In this document: positions 1 to 5,990 of the stretch, piece after piece
Numbering within the stretch: position 1 is the first letter of the stretch
Layout of the letters: the number at the start of each line of letters is the position of its first letter
Assembly: GCA_945897655.1 (NCBI GenBank)
Contig: CAMDHB010000063.1
Coordinates: 1-12,095, forward strand
Direction: 5' to 3'
Length of the DNA stretch: 12,095 nucleotides
Origin: Pseudorhodobacter antarcticus
GTDB taxonomy: Bacteria; Pseudomonadota; Alphaproteobacteria; Rhodobacterales; Rhodobacteraceae
Translations under genes and position numbers: made by a program
Notes under the pieces: model-generated
What the model saw: the letters and a program-made list of their open reading frames with translations, nothing else
Database searches by the model: none
What the model was told of the DNA's origin: nothing

Positions 1-300
1 ACCAAAAAGCAGGTTACCCAGCAAATTGCCCTGAATGAAATCGCGGCCATTGCTGCCGGTGACGTTCTCGATGACGCCGTTGATGACCAAGGTGCGCGCA
101 GTGATGCCGCCATTGGTGTAATAGCTGGCCGAGGCACTGACCGGAAACCCGGCATGTGTAGCATGGGCCAAGGTAAAGGTGACAACTTCGGAGTAAAGGC
201 CTGACACCCGGATCGTGTCTGATCCAGTGCCTTCATCTGTGACGGCCACGGTGGAATCACCGGTCACCAAGGCATCCAGCGTGTAAATATCATCAGTCAA
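1..300 (-). CDS. RTX/serralysin C-terminus-like calcium-binding protein, 5' part (runs off left edge)
   Basis: A stop-free minus-strand frame covers 100 codons from a TTG at 300-298 to the window edge. The TTG is chosen because GGAGG lies five bases upstream (310-306) and because the product then aligns from its first residues with the neighbouring complete RTX protein (LTDDIYTLDA against MPDSIYVLDL). An in-frame GTG at 315 has no ribosome site. The visible product is a beta-rich domain ending in a region like TLVINGVIENVTGSNGRDFI followed by GN..GN.L.G. In serralysin-type (Peptidase_M10_C) proteins this pattern leads into calcium-binding RTX repeats. The repeats and any secretion signal would lie outside the window. 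By family knowledge such proteins leave the cell through a type I secretion system. The 76-bp gap and shared direction suggest co-transcription with the upstream paralog. Its role is unknown. Confidence 0.75.
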   Translation of the reverse strand, partial: MTDDIYTLDALVTGDSTVAVTDEGTGSDTIRVSGLYSEVVTFTLAHATHAGFPVSASASYYTNGGITARTLVINGVIENVTGSNGRDFIQGNLLGNLLFG

Positions 301-376
301 AATAGCCTCCTGCACTGGGTAAATGGTCCGAGTGGCGTCAACTTAGGGAGATTGTGGAGACCACTCAAGCCGAAGC

Positions 377-1576
377 TCAAAGCAAAAAGTCCGATGCGGT
401 CAGGGTGGTGATGTTGCGCAACAAGATCGCGAAGTCGGCGATGGCATCGCCGTTCACGTCGCCTTGAACGACCAGATCGGCCCCGCTTGTGACAAGCCGC
501 AGTTCGCCCGCGTTACGGCCAAAGTCGGTGTCGATCAGGTTGAACGTCTGATTGCCACGCTGCAGCAAAGACGCGTCGATGGCGCGCAGGTCGATCTTGT
601 CGCCTTCGGCCGCGATGAAATCGGTGATGACATCGGGGAGGTCCGCCGTGCTTTCCCCAGCGGATTTGAACAGGAACTGATCGGCACCTGTGCCACCAGA
701 CAGGCTGTCCTGACCAAAGCCGCCAACAAGGCGATCCTTGTTGCTGCCGCCAAACAGCATGTCATCGCCAAAATGGCCCATGACCAGGTCATTGCCTTCA
801 TCGCCATACCCGGTGTCATTGCCACCGCCGAGGTACAGCTTGTCGTTCCCGCGTTTGCCCCAGAAGGCATTGGCATTGTTGCCTGAACCAAGGATTTGCA
901 TCACGGTATCGGTGATCGTGTCGCCGAACTCGGACCCTATGACATGGCGGAACCCATCCACGATATCCCGTGCAGCGTCGCCCCCTTTGCCTGTTGTGCT
1001 GGCGCCAAAGGTCAGTTTCACCTGAATGCCCGAGGGGGAGGTCTGATAGGACAAGGTATCGCCAGCCGATCCGCCCCCTGACAACACATCCGCCCCGGCG
1101 CCGCCAGTGACAGTATCGTCACCTGCGCCACCGATGATGGTATCTGCGCCATTGTTCCCGAAAAGCTGGTCGTTGTCAGCGTCGCCGAACATACGGTCAT
1201 CGCCTGCACCGCCCGAGACCGTGTCATCACCATCGCCGCCATGCAGGGTGTCGTCGCCACCCGGGCCGGTTGTGGCCTGATCGCCGCACAGCCAGTTCGC
1301 GAATTCATTGCCAAAGATATTGTCCTGCCCGTTGCTGCCACAGGCGTCTTCGACCAGGCCATTCACCACCAGCCGGTGCCAAAGCCCATCATGGCCGAAA
1401 TAGGCGGCCCCTGTCGATGTCGCCTTGCCGCTCAGGGAAGCCCAGCCCAGCGAAATCTCAACCGTTTTGTCATAGACCCCATCCACCACAATGGAATCCC
1501 GACCGCTAAAGTCATTGACCGTCACCAGCATGGCGCCGATCACCTGCAAGTCCAGAACATAAATGCTGTCTGGCAT
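377..1576 (-). CDS. RTX calcium-binding protein with Peptidase_M10_C-like C-terminus, no protease domain
   Basis: The product is 399 residues. Residues 1-100 form a beta-rich domain (D.IYVLDL...DSIVVDGVY...LVVNGLVEDACGSNGQDNI) like the segment that precedes RTX repeats in serralysins. Two blocks of glycine/aspartate nonapeptides of the GGxGxDxux type follow, at about 105-170 and 235-297 (for example GGDGDDTVSGGAGDD). Residues 298-397 match the serralysin C-terminal pattern: TGADQFLF, then DVITDF, EGDKIDL, and a hydrophobic end in DFLL. Such proteins bind calcium outside the cell and are exported uncleaved by type I secretion (family knowledge). There is no HExxH zinc site, so it is not a protease by itself. 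ATG at 1576 is preferred over the in-frame GTG at 1585, because GAGGGG (1590-1585) is eight bases upstream and the paralog aligns there. No secretion genes are in the window. The function is unknown and may be a surface, adhesive or biofilm protein. Confidence 0.85.
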   Translation of the reverse strand: MPDSIYVLDLQVIGAMLVTVNDFSGRDSIVVDGVYDKTVEISLGWASLSGKATSTGAAYFGHDGLWHRLVVNGLVEDACGSNGQDNIFGNEFANWLCGDQATTGPGGDDTLHGGDGDDTVSGGAGDDRMFGDADNDQLFGNNGADTIIGGAGDDTVTGGAGADVLSGGGSAGDTLSYQTSPSGIQVKLTFGASTTGKGGDAARDIVDGFRHVIGSEFGDTITDTVMQILGSGNNANAFWGKRGNDKLYLGGGNDTGYGDEGNDLVMGHFGDDMLFGGSNKDRLVGGFGQDSLSGGTGADQFLFKSAGESTADLPDVITDFIAAEGDKIDLRAIDASLLQRGNQTFNLIDTDFGRNAGELRLVTSGADLVVQGDVNGDAIADFAILLRNITTLTASDFLL

Positions 1577-1596
1577 TTGAAGCACCCCTCTTCAAA
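1576..1596 (-). promoter_or_regulatory. Inverted repeat framing the ribosome site of the RTX gene
   Basis: TTTGAAG (1576-1582) and CTTCAAA (1590-1596) are perfect 7-base inverted repeats separated by seven bases. In the minus-strand mRNA they could form a stem whose loop holds most of the GGGG ribosome site and whose 3' arm reaches the first base of the ATG at 1576. This could modulate translation, but the stem is A/T-rich and may be chance. Confidence 0.3.
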
Positions 1597-1711
1597 CACG
1601 TGAGGACCCCAGTGTCGCCGGTCAGGGTAAACAAACCTTGCTGAACTGTTAAACTTGCGGGGATATTGCCGCTGGGGCCGGGTTGACCAATTTCCCTGTG
1701 CGTGTTCGGCA

Positions 1712-1727
1712 GTTTCCGATCGGAAAC
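1712..1727. promoter_or_regulatory. 16-bp perfect palindrome in the divergent RTX/fhs intergenic region
   Basis: GTTTCCGATCGGAAAC reads the same on both strands. It lies in the 259-bp gap between the divergent RTX gene and fhs, 109 bp before the fhs ATG. A symmetric site in a divergent promoter region is a typical dimeric regulator target, but no regulator can be named. A second small hairpin, AGTCG-GAAAAA-CGACT, lies at 1755-1770. I found no convincing -35/-10 pair for either gene. TTGACG at 1776-1781 is a possible -35 but lacks a well-placed -10. Confidence 0.4.
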
Positions 1728-1835
1728 CGGAACTGGCGATTTTGAGTGGGGGGAAGTCGGAAAAACGACTCGGGGTTGACGTTTTCTGGTCTATCACCGC
1801 GGCAACGGGCCCCAAGGCCCCTTTGGGAGAGTGAC

Positions 1836-3509
1836 ATGGCCTTCAAGACCGACATCGAGATTGCACGCGAAGCCAAGAAAAAGCCGATCATGGAAATCGG
1901 CGCAAAGCTGGGCATCCCGTCCGAGCATTTGCTGCCCTACGGCCATGACAAGGCCAAGGTGGGGCAAGAGTTCATCAAGTCGCTGGCCGGTCGCCCCGAT
2001 GGCAAGCTGATCCTGGTGACCGCGATCAACCCGACCCCGGCAGGCGAAGGCAAGACCACGACGACCGTGGGCTTGGGTGACGGTCTGAACCGCATTGGCA
2101 AGAAGGCCGTGGTTTGCATCCGTGAAGCGTCGCTTGGTCCGAACTTTGGCATGAAGGGTGGGGCTGCGGGTGGCGGTTACGCTCAGGTCGTGCCGATGGA
2201 GGAGATGAACCTGCACTTCACGGGCGATTTCCATGCCATCACCTCGGCCCACAACCTGCTGTCGGCGATGATCGACAACCATATCTATTGGGGCAACTCG
2301 CTGGACATCGACGAGCGTCGCGTGATGTGGCGCCGGGTGATGGACATGAACGACCGCGCGCTGCGGGATATCGTGGTATCCTTGGGCGGCGTCTCGAACG
2401 GCTTTCCGCGTCAGACTGGGTTTGACATCACGGTTGCGTCCGAAGTCATGGCGATCCTGTGCCTGTCGAACGATCTGGAAGACCTGCAAACCCGTCTGGG
2501 CAATATCGTCGTGGCCTATACCCGCGACAAGAAGGCGATCTACTGCCGCGACATCAAGGCCGATGGTGCCATGACCGTTCTGCTGAAGGACGCGATGCAG
2601 CCCAATCTGGTGCAGACGCTTGAAAACAACCCCGCCTTCGTGCATGGCGGGCCGTTTGCCAACATCGCCCACGGCTGCAACTCGGTCATCGCGACCAAGA
2701 CGGCGCTGAAGTTGGGCGAATATGTCGTGACCGAAGCCGGTTTCGGGGCCGACCTTGGGGCGGAAAAGTTCTTTGACATCAAGTGCCGCAAGGCGGGGTT
2801 GAAGCCGTCTGCCGCTGTGATCGTCGCCACTGTCCGCGCCATGAAGATGAACGGTGGCGTGGCAAAGGCCGATCTGGGGGCCGAGAACGTGGCCGCCGTG
2901 CAAAAGGGCTGCCCTAACCTGGGCCGCCATATCGGCAACGTCAAAAGCTTTGGTGTGCCGGTCGTTGTGGCGATCAACCACTTCTACAGCGACACCGATG
3001 CCGAGATTGCAGCTGTCAAAGCCTATGTCGCCGAACAGGGCGCCGAGGCGATCCTGTGCAAGCATTGGGCCATGGGCAGCGCCGGCATCGAAGAACTGGC
3101 GCACAAGGTCGTGGCCATGGCCGAGGCTCCGTCGAACTTTGCGCCGCTTTACCCGGATGACATGCCCTTGTTCCAGAAGGTCGAGACCATCGCCAAGCGG
3201 ATCTATCACGCCGATGAGGTGATTGCCGACAAGTCGATCCGTGACCAGTTGAAGACTTGGGAAGCGGCGGGCTATGGCCATTTGCCGATTTGCGTGGCCA
3301 AGACGCAGTATTCCTTTACCACCGATCCCACGGTGCGCGGCGCGCCCACGGGCCATACCGTGCCGGTTCGTGAAGTGCGCCTGTCGGCGGGGGCTGGTTT
3401 TGTCGTGGTGATCTGTGGTGAGATCATGACGATGCCCGGCTTGCCCAAGGTGCCGTCCGCCGAAGTGATCCGGCTGAATGCGGATGGCAATGTCGAAGGT
3501 TTGTTCTGA
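1836..3509 (+). CDS. fhs: Formate-tetrahydrofolate ligase
   Basis: This cytoplasmic enzyme uses ATP to join formate to tetrahydrofolate, giving 10-formyl-tetrahydrofolate for one-carbon metabolism. The product is 557 residues, the usual size. Visible signatures are the nucleotide-binding loop PTPAGEGKTTTT (66-77), the family signature GMKGGAAGGGYAQVVPM (about 105-121), the following NLHFTGDFHAITSAHNLL, and VATVRAMKMNGG in the second half. The ATG at 1836 is chosen because GGGAG (1825-1829) is six bases upstream and the family begins close to this point (MAFKTDIEIA). An upstream in-frame extension to 1746 would add 30 non-conserved residues. It is the first gene of a plus-strand cluster that ends with folD, the next enzyme of the pathway, so the two probably act together between formate and methylene-tetrahydrofolate. 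The complete sequence shows no damage. Confidence 0.97.
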   Translation: MAFKTDIEIAREAKKKPIMEIGAKLGIPSEHLLPYGHDKAKVGQEFIKSLAGRPDGKLILVTAINPTPAGEGKTTTTVGLGDGLNRIGKKAVVCIREASLGPNFGMKGGAAGGGYAQVVPMEEMNLHFTGDFHAITSAHNLLSAMIDNHIYWGNSLDIDERRVMWRRVMDMNDRALRDIVVSLGGVSNGFPRQTGFDITVASEVMAILCLSNDLEDLQTRLGNIVVAYTRDKKAIYCRDIKADGAMTVLLKDAMQPNLVQTLENNPAFVHGGPFANIAHGCNSVIATKTALKLGEYVVTEAGFGADLGAEKFFDIKCRKAGLKPSAAVIVATVRAMKMNGGVAKADLGAENVAAVQKGCPNLGRHIGNVKSFGVPVVVAINHFYSDTDAEIAAVKAYVAEQGAEAILCKHWAMGSAGIEELAHKVVAMAEAPSNFAPLYPDDMPLFQKVETIAKRIYHADEVIADKSIRDQLKTWEAAGYGHLPICVAKTQYSFTTDPTVRGAPTGHTVPVREVRLSAGAGFVVVICGEIMTMPGLPKVPSAEVIRLNADGNVEGLF

Positions 3510-3514
3510 CGCTT

Positions 3515-3560
3515 CGTTGTTCTTGGTGGCGTCCTGTGGTATCAGAGCGCCACCACAACG
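3515..3560 (+). other. Strong inverted repeat between fhs and the chorismate mutase gene
   Basis: GGTGGCG (3525-3531) pairs with CGCCACC (3548-3554). The stem can continue, past a four-base bulge, with CGTTGT (3515-3520) against ACAACG (3555-3560). The hairpin nearly fills the 61-bp gap after the fhs stop and ends exactly where the next gene's ribosome site (GAGGTG, 3560-3565) begins. There is no T-run after it, so it is not a classical intrinsic terminator. It could attenuate readthrough, protect the fhs mRNA 3' end, or affect access to the next start. Confidence 0.5.
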
Positions 3561-3570
3561 AGGTGCCAAA

Positions 3571-3888
3571 ATGACCAGAACAGCCGCCGATTGCACGACA
3601 ATGGCCGAGATCCGGGCCGAAATTGACCGGCTGGACGGCGAGTTGGTGGTGCTGTTTGCCGAACGGGTCAGCTATATCGACCGGGCTGCGGTGATCAAGA
3701 CGGGTGTCGGATTGCCCGCGCGGATCGAGGACCGGGTGGAAGATGTGATCACCAAGGTGCGTGCCCATGCCGTGGCGAATGGATTGCCGCCCGACAAGCT
3801 GGAAAAGCTGTGGCGCAAGCTGATCGACTGGTCGATCGAACGGGAAGAGGCGGTGTTGGGGCCAAGTTCCGGCACATCCGCTGATTGA
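3571..3888 (+). CDS. AroQ-class chorismate mutase (PchB-like)
   Basis: The product is 105 residues, the size of a single AroQ helical domain. These enzymes convert chorismate to prephenate, the branch point to phenylalanine and tyrosine. PchB relatives also split isochorismate to salicylate. The sequence resembles PchB at its start (DCTTMAEIRAEIDRLD) and in the IKTGVGLPARIEDRV and LIDWSIERE regions. Equivalents of the catalytic residues are R15, R32, K43 and R55. The position of the usual active-site glutamine near the C-terminus appears to be E92, a glutamate also known in yeast chorismate mutase. The ATG at 3571 has GAGGTG five bases before it. It lies 61 bp after fhs in the same direction and is probably co-transcribed, although its pathway differs from that of the flanking folate genes. 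The mutase reaction is the likelier role because no isochorismate synthase is nearby. Confidence 0.85.
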   Translation: MTRTAADCTTMAEIRAEIDRLDGELVVLFAERVSYIDRAAVIKTGVGLPARIEDRVEDVITKVRAHAVANGLPPDKLEKLWRKLIDWSIEREEAVLGPSSGTSAD

Positions 3889-3960
3889 ACCAATGTGTGG
3901 TGCAAGACCCGCTGGTTTGAGGTAAAGTCGAACCGTGAAGGGCAATTGAAGGGAATGGCC

Positions 3961-4197
3961 ATGTCGCATGCTTCTGATCTGATCGTTCGGTTCTTTTCGC
4001 TGATCTTGCTGGCCACTTCGGTCGCGGTCACCTTGGTGTTGCTGTTTGTGGGGTATGAGGTCGCACTGATGATCCTGAAGGCTGGTTATACCAGCGGTCA
4101 GATGTCGATGATCGTCGTTGCCGCAACCCCCAGTCTTTTCGCGCTGCTGTCGGCCCCGTTCTGGCTGACGCTGCAGCGCCTGCGCCGCACGGCGTAA
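3961..4197 (+). CDS. Small membrane protein, two predicted transmembrane helices
   Basis: The product is 78 residues when read from the ATG at 3961, which has AAGGG seven bases upstream. An ATG at 3955 in the same frame is too close to that site. Two hydrophobic segments are visible: about residues 11-38 (FFSLILLATSVAVTLVLLFV and on) and 48-70 (MSMIVVAATPSLFALLSAPF and on). A short loop links them and the tail is basic (LQRLRRTA). A small inner-membrane protein is the only safe call; I do not recognise a family. It sits between the chorismate mutase gene (72 bp upstream) and folD (28 bp downstream), so it is probably in the same transcript. Nothing in the sequence ties it to folate metabolism. 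Confidence 0.65.
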   Translation: MSHASDLIVRFFSLILLATSVAVTLVLLFVGYEVALMILKAGYTSGQMSMIVVAATPSLFALLSAPFWLTLQRLRRTA

Positions 4198-4225
4198 CCC
4201 CCTTATACAATCGAGAGCAAAACAG

Positions 4226-5116
4226 ATGACGGCGACGGTGATTGACGGCAAGGCCTTTGCGGCCAAGGTGCGTGGTTTGGTGCAGGCCCAGGTGGCCAGC
4301 CTGATCGAGGTGCAGGGCATAACCCCCGGTCTGGCGGTGGTGCTGGTGGGCGAGGACCCGGCAAGCCAGGTTTACGTGCGCAACAAGCATGCCTCGACCA
4401 TTGAAGTGGGCATGGCGTCGTTTGAACATCGGCTGGCTGCGGATACGTCGGAGGCCGATCTTTTGGCCCTGATCCACCGGCTGAATGCCGATGCCAAGGT
4501 GCATGGGATCCTTGTGCAACTGCCGCTGCCGGGGCATCTGAATTCGGAGTTGATCATCAACACGATTGATCCGGCCAAGGATGTTGATGGGTTCCATATC
4601 TCGAACGTCGGGTTGCTGGGGACGGGGCAAAAGTCGATGGTCCCTTGCACGCCCTTGGGCTGCCTGATGATGTTGCGGGATCATCATGGGTCCCTGTCCG
4701 GGCTGAGCGCGGTTGTCGTCGGACGCAGCAACATCGTGGGCAAGCCGATGGCGCAGCTGCTGCTAGGCGACAGCTGCACCGTGACGATTGCGCACAGCCG
4801 GACCAAGGACTTGGCCGCCGTCTGCCGTGGGGCGGACATTCTGGTGGCGGCGGTGGGTCGGCCCGAGATGATCACCGGCGATTTCGTGAAGCCTGGGGCC
4901 ACAGTGATCGACGTGGGGATCAATCGGATCGAACGGGATGGCAAGGCAAAGCTGGTGGGCGATGTCCATTATGCGAGCGCCGCCGCCGTGGCCGGGGCGA
5001 TCACCCCTGTGCCAGGTGGTGTGGGGCCGATGACGATTGCCTGCCTGCTGGCCAACACCTTGACGGCCTGCTGCCGGGCAAACGGGTTGCCTGAGCCGGT
5101 GGGTTTGACGGCGTAG
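4226..5116 (+). CDS. folD: Bifunctional methylenetetrahydrofolate dehydrogenase / methenyltetrahydrofolate cyclohydrolase
   Basis: FolD interconverts 5,10-methylene-, 5,10-methenyl- and 10-formyl-tetrahydrofolate in the cytoplasm, using NADP. The product is 296 residues, a normal length. The catalytic residues fall at the E. coli numbers: Y50 and K54 in YVRNKHAS, Q98 in QLPLPGH, and D121 in DVDGFH. Further signatures are PCTPLG, the cofactor loop VVGRSNIVGKPMAQLLL, and PVPGGVGPMT near the end. The ribosome site is weak (GAGAG, 4213-4217). It is the last gene of the fhs cluster and supplies the step that follows formate-tetrahydrofolate ligase. It ends 29 bp from the stop of the convergent SRPBCC gene, over a hairpin. 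Confidence 0.97.
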   Translation: MTATVIDGKAFAAKVRGLVQAQVASLIEVQGITPGLAVVLVGEDPASQVYVRNKHASTIEVGMASFEHRLAADTSEADLLALIHRLNADAKVHGILVQLPLPGHLNSELIINTIDPAKDVDGFHISNVGLLGTGQKSMVPCTPLGCLMMLRDHHGSLSGLSAVVVGRSNIVGKPMAQLLLGDSCTVTIAHSRTKDLAAVCRGADILVAAVGRPEMITGDFVKPGATVIDVGINRIERDGKAKLVGDVHYASAAAVAGAITPVPGGVGPMTIACLLANTLTACCRANGLPEPVGLTA

Positions 5117-5119
5117 GGA

Positions 5120-5137
5120 GTCGGGGTGACCCCCGAC
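5120..5137. terminator. Hairpin between convergent folD and SRPBCC genes
   Basis: GTCGGGG (5120-5126) and CCCCGAC (5131-5137) form a perfect seven-pair stem with a four-base loop in the 29-bp convergent gap. An alternative hairpin, GACCCC (5128-5133) with GGGGTC (5142-5147), overlaps it and reaches the SRPBCC stop codon. There is no T-run on either strand. It probably ends or pauses transcription from both sides, but a strong intrinsic terminator is not proven. Confidence 0.5.
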
Positions 5138-5145
5138 CTACGGGG

Positions 5146-5616
5146 TCAAAGTTGGCCTTCGAGGCGGGTATAGCTCGCCTCCATCCCCTCTTCCATGCCG
5201 GTTGCCAGCATGATTTCGCGGGTGGCGGCGTCGGGCAGGGTCATGATCATGGTCAAAAGGGTGCCCGTGCCGTCGGCGGCAAAGGTCGTCTCGACATGGT
5301 TGTCTGGCGTCGGGTCGGGCAGGTACATGCGTTCGACATGAACAATGCGGTGGGGGGGTTCTACCGCAAGGAATTCGGCTGTCAGGTGAAAGGCACCCTC
5401 GCCACCACCCTCGGGCGCCCAGTCGCAGCGCATGGTGCCGCCGGGGCGGGCGTCGATCTGGCAATGGGTCATCACCCAGCCATCGGGGCCGGTCATCCAG
5501 CGCGCCATCAGCACAGGGTCGGTATGGGCGGCAAAGAACCGGGCAGGCGTGGCGGCAAAGCGGCGGGTGACGATCACCTGAGTGTCGCCGTGCAGGGTAA
5601 GGGTCATGGCGGTCAT
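5146..5616 (-). CDS. SRPBCC / AHSA1-family protein
   Basis: The product is 156 residues with the pattern of the AHSA1 branch of START-like folds: RRFAATPARFFAAHTDPVLM near the start, then RWMTGPDGW, IDARPGGTMRCDW, and a C-terminal helix (ATGMEEGMEASYTRLEGQL). Such proteins fold around a hydrophobic cavity. Many are coded directly after an ArsR regulator, and their ligands are mostly unknown. The ATG at 5616 overlaps the arsR stop as ATGA, with AAGGA upstream, so the two are probably translationally coupled. A second ATG at 5607 is possible. The gene is transcribed from the arsR promoter. No enzymatic role can be assigned. Confidence 0.88.
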   Translation of the reverse strand: MTAMTLTLHGDTQVIVTRRFAATPARFFAAHTDPVLMARWMTGPDGWVMTHCQIDARPGGTMRCDWAPEGGGEGAFHLTAEFLAVEPPHRIVHVERMYLPDPTPDNHVETTFAADGTGTLLTMIMTLPDAATREIMLATGMEEGMEASYTRLEGQL

Positions 5617-5939
5617 GTCTGGTCCTTTCCGGGTGAATCCTCGGCCAGAAGGGCGTCGAGGCGGGAATAATTCATCTCCATCGTGCGGCGAAAGGCGGCG
5701 AGCCACTGGTCCAGTTCGGACAGGGCCTGTGGTGCCAGGCGGCAGGGGCGGCGGGTGCCGTCGATGCGGCGCAGGATCAGGCCGGCGTTTTCCAGCACCT
5801 TGAGGTGCTGCGATATGGCCGGTTGGCTGATTGCAAAGGGTTTGGCCAGGTCGTTCACCGTTGTTTCACCAAAGGCCAGCCGTGACAGGATGGCGCGGCG
5901 GGTCGGGTCGGACAGGGCGACAAGAGTGGTGTCGAGCAT
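5613..5939 (-). CDS. ArsR-family winged-helix transcriptional regulator
   Basis: The product is 108 residues, typical for the family. The N-terminus (ALSDPTRRAILSRLAFGE, about 8-25) and the winged-helix core (TVNDLAKPFAISQPAISQHL then KVLENAGLI, 27-55) are textbook ArsR. There is only one cysteine (C66) and no CxC metal motif on the recognition side, so it is probably not a classic metal sensor. It fits the ArsR group paired with SRPBCC/AHSA1 partners. The start at 5939 has AAGGA seven bases upstream. It very likely represses its own two-gene operon through the two sites in its promoter (inference). It lies 47 bp after pdeM in the same direction but with its own promoter. Confidence 0.93.
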   Translation of the reverse strand: MLDTTLVALSDPTRRAILSRLAFGETTVNDLAKPFAISQPAISQHLKVLENAGLILRRIDGTRRPCRLAPQALSELDQWLAAFRRTMEMNYSRLDALLAEDSPGKDQT

Positions 5940-5948
5940 AGGCGATTC

Positions 5949-5990
5949 CTTATATAAGATTATACTTACATAAGGAGGTTGCGTTGTCAA
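5949..5990 (-). promoter_or_regulatory. arsR promoter with two operator-like palindromes
   Basis: On the minus strand a perfect -35 TTGACA (5990-5985) and a perfect -10 TATAAT (5964-5959) are present, separated by 20 bp. Two near-identical ten-base sites flank the -10: CTTATATAAG (5949-5958, perfect palindrome) and CTTACATAAG (5965-5974, one mismatch to symmetry), starting 16 bp apart. This spacing suits two regulator dimers covering the promoter, so autorepression by the ArsR protein is the simple reading. The -35 overlaps the pdeM stop codon. The long spacer makes the promoter intrinsically weak unless it is remodelled. Confidence 0.65.

Noticed and set aside
464..886. Plus-strand frame opposite the RTX gene
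   Set aside because: The minus strand carries clear RTX repeats. The complement has no recognisable features.
1586..1835. Folate-type riboswitch in the fhs leader
   Set aside because: Palindromes are present, but I could not fit a known tetrahydrofolate riboswitch layout. A covariance-model search would be needed to claim one.
3478..3570. 31-codon N-terminal extension of the chorismate mutase
   Set aside because: It would overlap the end of fhs and read through the intergenic hairpin. The ATG at 3571 has a proper ribosome site and matches the family start.
1794..3596. 600-codon open frame antisense to fhs
   Set aside because: It lies wholly opposite a strongly conserved fhs gene. Its composition (rich in H, R, D and G) is what the complement of a GC-rich gene gives, and no domain or ribosome site is seen.
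5972..5986. Strong TAAGGAGG ribosome-like site followed by TTG on the plus strand, opening a long frame
   Set aside because: The frame runs antisense through the conserved pdeM gene. The GGAGG is explained as part of the arsR promoter spacer read on the other strand.
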